64,000 nucleotides of DNA, from NCBI GenBank assembly GCA_033875255.1, contig JAWZSN010000004.1, positions 62,001 to 126,000 on the forward strand, written 5' to 3'. Of this stretch, positions 59,934 to 64,000 are shown one piece after another. This DNA comes from Marinimicrococcus sp033875255. Its GTDB lineage: Bacteria > Pseudomonadota > Alphaproteobacteria > Geminicoccales > Geminicoccaceae. The position numbers and the translations under genes are program-made. Every line of letters begins with the position of its first letter. Position 1 is the first letter of the stretch. The notes beneath the pieces are model-generated. The model saw nothing but the letters and a program-made list of their open reading frames with translations. It was not told the DNA's origin and did no database searches.

Positions 59934-61904
59934 TCAGACGTCGAGCTGCTTCACCAGTCCCGCATTCTCCTGGATGAAGGCGAACCGCAGCTCGGGGCGG
60001 CGACCCATCAGCTCGTCGACGAGCTGGGCCGGGGTCTTGCCCTCGAGCTCCTCGACCTGGACCTGGAGAAGCTGGCGCTTGCCCGGATCCATGGTGGTCT
60101 CCTTGAGCTGCGAGGGGTTCATCTCGCCCAGACCCTTGAAGCGGCCGACCTCGATGTTCTTCTTGCCCTTGAAGACGGTCCTCACGAGCCGCGCCCGGTC
60201 GGCCTCGTCGCGGGCGTAGGCGACCGTGCCGCCGTGCGAGAGGCGGTAGAGCGGCGGCTGCGCCAGATAGAGGTGGCCGCGCTCGACCAGCCGCGGCATC
60301 TCGCGGAAGAAGAAGGTCATCAGCAGGGCCGCGATATGGGCGCCGTCGACGTCCGCGTCGGTCATGATGATGACCTTGTCGTAGCGCAAATCGTCGCCGC
60401 GGAAATGCTTGCCCGAGCCGCACCCCAGCGCCGTCACCAGGTCGTGCAGCTCCTTGTTGCCGGCGAGCTTGTCGGCCGTCGCCGAGGCCACGTTGAGGAT
60501 CTTGCCGCGCAGCGGCAGGATCGCCTGGGTGTCGCGGTTGCGGGCCTGCTTGGCGGAGCCGCCGGCGCTGTCGCCCTCGACCAGGAAGATCTCGGTGCCG
60601 TCCCTTGCGTCGCGGGCGCAGTCGGCGAGCTTGCCGGGCAGTCGCAGCTTGCGGGTCGCCGACTTGCGGCTGACCTCCTTGGCCTTTCGCCGCGCCATCC
60701 GCTCGTCGGCGCGGTTGACGATGTAGGCGAGAAGGGCATTGGCGGTGTCGCCATGCTCGCCGAGCCACAGCTCGAACCGATCCTTGACCGCGCCCTCGAC
60801 CAGCCTGCTGACCTCGGTGCTGACCAGACGCTCCTTGGTCTGCCCCTGAAACTGCGGCTGCTTGATGAACAGCGAGAGGAGCACACAGGCCCCGCCCATC
60901 ACATCGTCGGCGGTGATCTGCTGGCTCTTCTTCATGCCGGTGCGTTCGGCATGGGCCCGCAGGCCGCGCAGCAGCGCGCCGCGCAGGCCGGTCTCGTGGG
61001 TGCCGCCGAGCGGGGTCGGCACGGTATTGCAGTACCAGCCGGCGTAGCTCTCCTCGTCGAGCGGCCAGGCCACCGCCCATTCGACCCGCCCGCCATTCTC
61101 GAGCTCGGTCTCGCCGGTAAAGGGCTCGTCGACCACCAGCTCGCGGCCCTCGAGCTGCGAGCGCAGGAAGTCGGCCAGCCCGGCCGGAAAGTGGAAGGTC
61201 TCCTGCGCCGGCACGCCGGCTTTGGCATCCAGCAGGCTCTCGTCGCACTTCCAGCGGATCTCGACGCCGCGAAAGAGATAGGCCTTGGAGCGCGCCATGC
61301 GGTGCAGCAGGGCAGGCCTGAAGCGCAGCTCGGTGCCGAAGATCTCGGGGTCAGGCAGGAAGCTCACCGTGGTGCCGCGTCGGTTCGCCGTCTGGCCGAC
61401 CGGCTCGACCGGCCCCTGCGGAACGCCTCGGCTGTAGCGCTGCTGGTAGACGGTTCGGTTGCGGGCGACCTCGACCACCAGCTCGACCGCCAGCGCATTG
61501 ACCACCGAGACGCCGACGCCGTGCAGGCCGCCGGCAGTCGCGTAGGCCTTGGAGGCGAACTTGCCGCCCGAGTGCAGGGTGGTGAGGATGACCTCGAGGG
61601 CGCTCTTGTCGGGAAACTTGGGGTGCGGGTCGATCGGGATGCCGCGGCCATTGTCGCGAACCGTGAGGCGATTGTCGGCGCCAAGCTCGATCTCGATCCG
61701 ATTGGCGTGGCCGGCGACCGCCTCGTCCATGGCGTTGTCGAGCAGCTCGGCCACCAGATGGTGCAAAGCACGCTCGTCGGTGCCGCCGATATACATGCCC
61801 GGCCGGCGCCGGACCGGCTCCAGCCCCTCCAGGACCTCGATGTCCTGGGCGGTGTAGCTGTCCTTGCCGGCGCTGTCGGGGACAAGGTCGAGAAGATCGT
61901 TCAT
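59934..61904 (-). CDS. parE: DNA topoisomerase IV subunit B
   Basis: A 656-residue type IIA topoisomerase ATPase subunit that with ParC decatenates daughter chromosomes. The GHKL ATPase motifs are ELLDNAMDEAVAGHA and DNGRGIPIDPHPKFPDKSALEVILTTLHSGGKF. The transducer Lys/TOPRIM region has EIFLVEGDSAGGSAKQARNRDTQAILPLRGKILNV and TDADVDGAHIAALLMTFF. It lacks the ~170-residue insert of gammaproteobacterial GyrB, in line with ParE. parC is not in the window. Confidence 0.96.
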   Translation of the reverse strand: MNDLLDLVPDSAGKDSYTAQDIEVLEGLEPVRRRPGMYIGGTDERALHHLVAELLDNAMDEAVAGHANRIEIELGADNRLTVRDNGRGIPIDPHPKFPDKSALEVILTTLHSGGKFASKAYATAGGLHGVGVSVVNALAVELVVEVARNRTVYQQRYSRGVPQGPVEPVGQTANRRGTTVSFLPDPEIFGTELRFRPALLHRMARSKAYLFRGVEIRWKCDESLLDAKAGVPAQETFHFPAGLADFLRSQLEGRELVVDEPFTGETELENGGRVEWAVAWPLDEESYAGWYCNTVPTPLGGTHETGLRGALLRGLRAHAERTGMKKSQQITADDVMGGACVLLSLFIKQPQFQGQTKERLVSTEVSRLVEGAVKDRFELWLGEHGDTANALLAYIVNRADERMARRKAKEVSRKSATRKLRLPGKLADCARDARDGTEIFLVEGDSAGGSAKQARNRDTQAILPLRGKILNVASATADKLAGNKELHDLVTALGCGSGKHFRGDDLRYDKVIIMTDADVDGAHIAALLMTFFFREMPRLVERGHLYLAQPPLYRLSHGGTVAYARDEADRARLVRTVFKGKKNIEVGRFKGLGEMNPSQLKETTMDPGKRQLLQVQVEELEGKTPAQLVDELMGRRPELRFAFIQENAGLVKQLDV

Positions 61905-61993
61905 AGAGGTCCGGCTGCTTGACGGGGCTCGTGCTTGACCACCTCGTGCGGCGTCATCACGATGCCATGTAAACCATTGAACGGGCGAATGCC

Positions 61994-62371
61994 ATGATCG
62001 ATCCGCAACGCATTCCGGCGGTCCGCACCCTGGCGATGCCCGCCGATACCAACCCTTCGGGCGACGTGTTCGGCGGGTGGCTCCTTGCCCAGATGGACAT
62101 AGCCGCCGGGACGGTCGCCTTCGAGCGGGCGAAAGGCCGCGTGGCCACGGTTGCGGTCGACGCCATGGAGTTCCACAAGCCGGTCTTCGTCGGCGACGTT
62201 GTCAGCTGCTTTGCCGACATTATCCGCATCGGCCGGACCTCGATCACCATGCATGTCGAGGTCTGGGCCAAGCGCAGCCGCACCGGCGAGGAGGTGAAGG
62301 TGACCCAGGGCCGATTCACCTGCGTTGCCATCGGCGACGACCGGCGCCCCCGACCGGTGCCCGAGGAATAG
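61994..62371 (+). CDS. YciA-type acyl-CoA thioesterase
   Basis: A 125-residue hotdog-fold thioesterase. MPADTNPSGDVFGGWLLAQMDIAAGTVAFERAKGRVATVAVDAMEFHKPVFVGDVVSC is the YciA signature, including the catalytic Asp in QMDIAAG. Broad acyl-CoA hydrolysis is expected. It is divergent from parE and its gene ends 24 bp before the convergent glutamine synthetase homologue. Confidence 0.94.
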   Translation: MIDPQRIPAVRTLAMPADTNPSGDVFGGWLLAQMDIAAGTVAFERAKGRVATVAVDAMEFHKPVFVGDVVSCFADIIRIGRTSITMHVEVWAKRSRTGEEVKVTQGRFTCVAIGDDRRPRPVPEE

Positions 62372-62395
62372 GCGGCACCGGCCGGGCGGGCAAGT

Positions 62396-63805
62396 CTAGA
62401 GCCCGTAGTAGAGCTGGAACTCTACCGGGCTCGGCATCCGCTCGACCAGCTCGATCTCGCGGCGCTTCAGCTCGACATAGGCCTCGATCAGGTCGTGCGA
62501 CATGACCTCGCCCCTGAGCAGGAAGTCGTGGTCGGCTTCCAGCGCGTCGAGGGCCTGGCCCAGGGTGCTGGCGGTGGTCGGCAGGTCGTCGATCTCCTCG
62601 GGCCGCAAGTCGTAGAGGTTGCGGTCCATGGCGTCGCCCGGCTCGAGCTTGCGCTCGATCCCGTCGAGGCCTGCCATGAGGATGGCGGTGAAGGCGAGAT
62701 AGGGGTTGGCCGAGGGATCGGGGAAGCGCACCTCGACCCGCTTGCCGGCCGCCTGGGCAGCATAGGGGATACGAATCGCCGCCGAGCGGTTATGGGCGGC
62801 GAAGGCCAGCAGCGCCGGCTCGTCGAGATCCTTGCGCAGCCGCTTGTAGCTGTTGGTGGTGGGGTTGGTGAAGGCGTTGATGGCCGGGCCGTGCTGGATG
62901 ATCCCGGCGATGAAGGAAAGGCAGGTGGGGCTGAGGTCGGCGTAGCCCTGACCGGCGAAGAGCGGCCGCTCGCCCTGCCACAAGGACTGGTGCACGGCCA
63001 TCTGCGAGCCCGGCTCGTCGGCCACCGGCTTGGCCATGAACGAGGCGCTCTTGCCGTAGGAGGCCGCCACCTGGTGCACGACGTATTTGAGCGTCTGGAC
63101 GCGGTCGGCGGTGGCCAGCAGGCCGCCGGGGGCGAAGCTGATTCGGCCCTGCTGGGCGGCGGCGGCATGGTCGTGGTGAACGCGGGTGAAACCCAGGCCG
63201 CAGAGGAGGGTCGCGATCTCGCCGCGGATGTCGCTCATGTGGTCCGTCGGCGGCATCACGAGCTGGGCTGTGCCGGGTCCGGGCCGATGGCCGGGATTGC
63301 CTCCGGCATAGGCCTGGCTCCCTGCGGCACGGCTCTCGCTGCCGGCAAGGCGGAAGCTCGCCGCAAGCGGCGTCACCTCGATCCGCACGTCGTCGAACAG
63401 GAAGAACCCCAGCTCGGCGCCGACCACCACGCGGTCGGCCGCCGGATGCCCGGCGAGCCATGCCTCGGCGCGCAATGCGGTGGAGCGCGGGTCGCGCTCG
63501 TAGCCCATCCCGGTGGCGGGCTCGGCGGCCTCGCAGAGCAGCACGAGCGACGGCTGGGCGCTGAACGGGTCGAGAAAGGCGGTCGCCGGGTCGGGCTTCA
63601 CCAGAAGGTCGGATTCGCTCACGTCGCGCCAGCCGGGCACACCAGAGCCGTCGATCAGCAGCCCGTGCTCGAGAATCGCGGCGTCGACGCTGCCGGCGTC
63701 GATCGCGGTGTGGCGCCAGCGGCCGGCCAGGTCCGTGAAGCGCAGGTCGAGGATCCGCACGCCGTCGCGCTCGATCCGCTGGAGTATCTCGTCAGTGCTG
63801 CTCAT
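62396..63805 (-). CDS. Glutamine synthetase homologue with altered metal site
   Basis: A 469-residue GlnA-type protein, full length and collinear with type I enzymes. It keeps IDGSGVPGW, YERDPRSTALRAEAWL, NAFTNPTTNSYKRL, NRSAAIRIPYAA and VEVRFPDPSANPYLAF. However, known metal ligands are changed: GPEPEFF is GAELGFF (Glu131 to Gly), HHEVATAGQNE is HHDHAAAAQQG (Glu212 to Asp, Glu220 to Gly) and GSGMHCH is GSQMAVH (His269 to Ala), in Salmonella numbering. The adenylylation Tyr segment NLYDLRPEE remains. It is probably non-catalytic or altered, downstream of a normal-looking glnA. Confidence 0.85.
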   Translation of the reverse strand: MSSTDEILQRIERDGVRILDLRFTDLAGRWRHTAIDAGSVDAAILEHGLLIDGSGVPGWRDVSESDLLVKPDPATAFLDPFSAQPSLVLLCEAAEPATGMGYERDPRSTALRAEAWLAGHPAADRVVVGAELGFFLFDDVRIEVTPLAASFRLAGSESRAAGSQAYAGGNPGHRPGPGTAQLVMPPTDHMSDIRGEIATLLCGLGFTRVHHDHAAAAQQGRISFAPGGLLATADRVQTLKYVVHQVAASYGKSASFMAKPVADEPGSQMAVHQSLWQGERPLFAGQGYADLSPTCLSFIAGIIQHGPAINAFTNPTTNSYKRLRKDLDEPALLAFAAHNRSAAIRIPYAAQAAGKRVEVRFPDPSANPYLAFTAILMAGLDGIERKLEPGDAMDRNLYDLRPEEIDDLPTTASTLGQALDALEADHDFLLRGEVMSHDLIEAYVELKRREIELVERMPSPVEFQLYYGL

Positions 63806-63892
63806 TCGTATCGCCAGGTTCCATCGGGCGCCCTTTAGCGGAGGAAATCGCAATGGCCAACCCTCCGCCAGCCCGGAGCGCCCCGCAAGCAG

Positions 63893-63920
63893 AAAGGGCG
63901 GCCCCCGGGAGGACCGCCCT
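63893..63920 (-). terminator. Terminator after glnA
   Basis: AGGGCGG (63895-63901) pairs with CCGCCCT (63914-63920). On the minus strand the stem is followed by TTTCT, and it lies 22 bp beyond the glnA stop. Confidence 0.65.
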
Positions 63921-63941
63921 CGCGCTGCAGCGCCGTGCTGC

Positions 63942-64000
63942 TCAGCAATCGTAGTAGAGGAAGAACTCGTACGGGTGCGGGCGCAGGCGGATCGGGTCGA
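63942..64000 (-). CDS. glnA: Glutamine synthetase, C-terminal end
   Basis: Only the last 18 codons are inside the window: DPIRLRPHPYEFFLYYDC, stop at 63942-63944. HPYEFxLYY is the standard C-terminus of type I glutamine synthetase (usually HPVEFDMYYS). The rest of the gene, and probably glnB, would lie beyond the right edge. It is upstream of, and co-oriented with, the variant glutamine synthetase homologue. Confidence 0.85.
   Translation of the reverse strand, partial: DPIRLRPHPYEFFLYYDC

Overview
The window is a very GC-rich chromosomal segment. Its gene content points to an alphaproteobacterium, most likely in or near the Rhodospirillales/Geminicoccales, but no genus can be named from sequence alone. 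Supporting this are small alphaproteobacterial families (DUF1244, DUF4170, a complex I NDUFS4-like subunit), a Ku/LigD end-joining pair, two promoter-like sites resembling the EcfG general-stress sigma factor pattern, and Bug/TTT-type solute transport. No plasmid, phage or CRISPR genes are seen.

Layout. 0-9.1 kb: 5' end of prkA (minus strand), a catabolic operon (HpcH/HpaI aldolase, tripartite tricarboxylate transporter, SDR), mscL, and a CUT2 sugar ABC transporter. 9.4-13.0 kb: two decayed IS5-family transposases, a GST, and a six-fold 257-bp tandem repeat. 13.0-17.8 kb: DUF1244, an HNH-like protein, a degenerate SelA-like protein, amt with a sigma-54-type promoter, and an SDR. 17.9-20.0 kb: a repeat block holding a decayed ORF. 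20.0-31.5 kb: a creatininase/MFS/M20 operon, small stress membrane proteins, a CDF exporter, mobB-moeA, tusA and a PLP-enzyme/aldo-keto reductase operon. 31.5-38.0 kb: two MipA/OmpV proteins, fdhD-mobA-rarD and a class A penicillin-binding protein. 38.1-43.0 kb: three tandem copies of a repeat-plus-ORF cassette. 43.0-64.0 kb: a proline racemase homologue, a DHA2 exporter, ssb, ku-ligD, rraA-ldh, tRNA-Arg, a helicase/RAM/Nudix/complex I row, hydrolases, parE, a thioesterase, a glutamine synthetase homologue lacking several metal ligands, and the end of a second glutamine synthetase.

The most unusual content is a dispersed repeat system. It combines (i) GC-rich inverted ends followed by T-rich tracts that face inward like terminators, (ii) a ~158-bp hairpin module in about 17 clear copies, with covarying stem bases, (iii) a palindrome over the ribosome binding site of a paralogous ORF family, and (iv) a 16-nt motif reading GKDEP in frame, in 16 copies. 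Five of the six loci lie in long gaps between convergent genes. Two full-length ORF copies differ mainly at synonymous positions, so at least those two appear to be under protein-level selection. I know of no described family that matches the whole unit.

Elsewhere the genes form ordinary catabolic, molybdenum-cofactor, nitrogen and DNA-repair groups. Ammonium uptake (amt, sigma-54-type promoter) and two adjacent glutamine synthetase genes mark nitrogen assimilation. Split molybdenum cofactor genes (mobB-moeA, fdhD-mobA) imply a formate dehydrogenase or other molybdoenzyme elsewhere in the genome.
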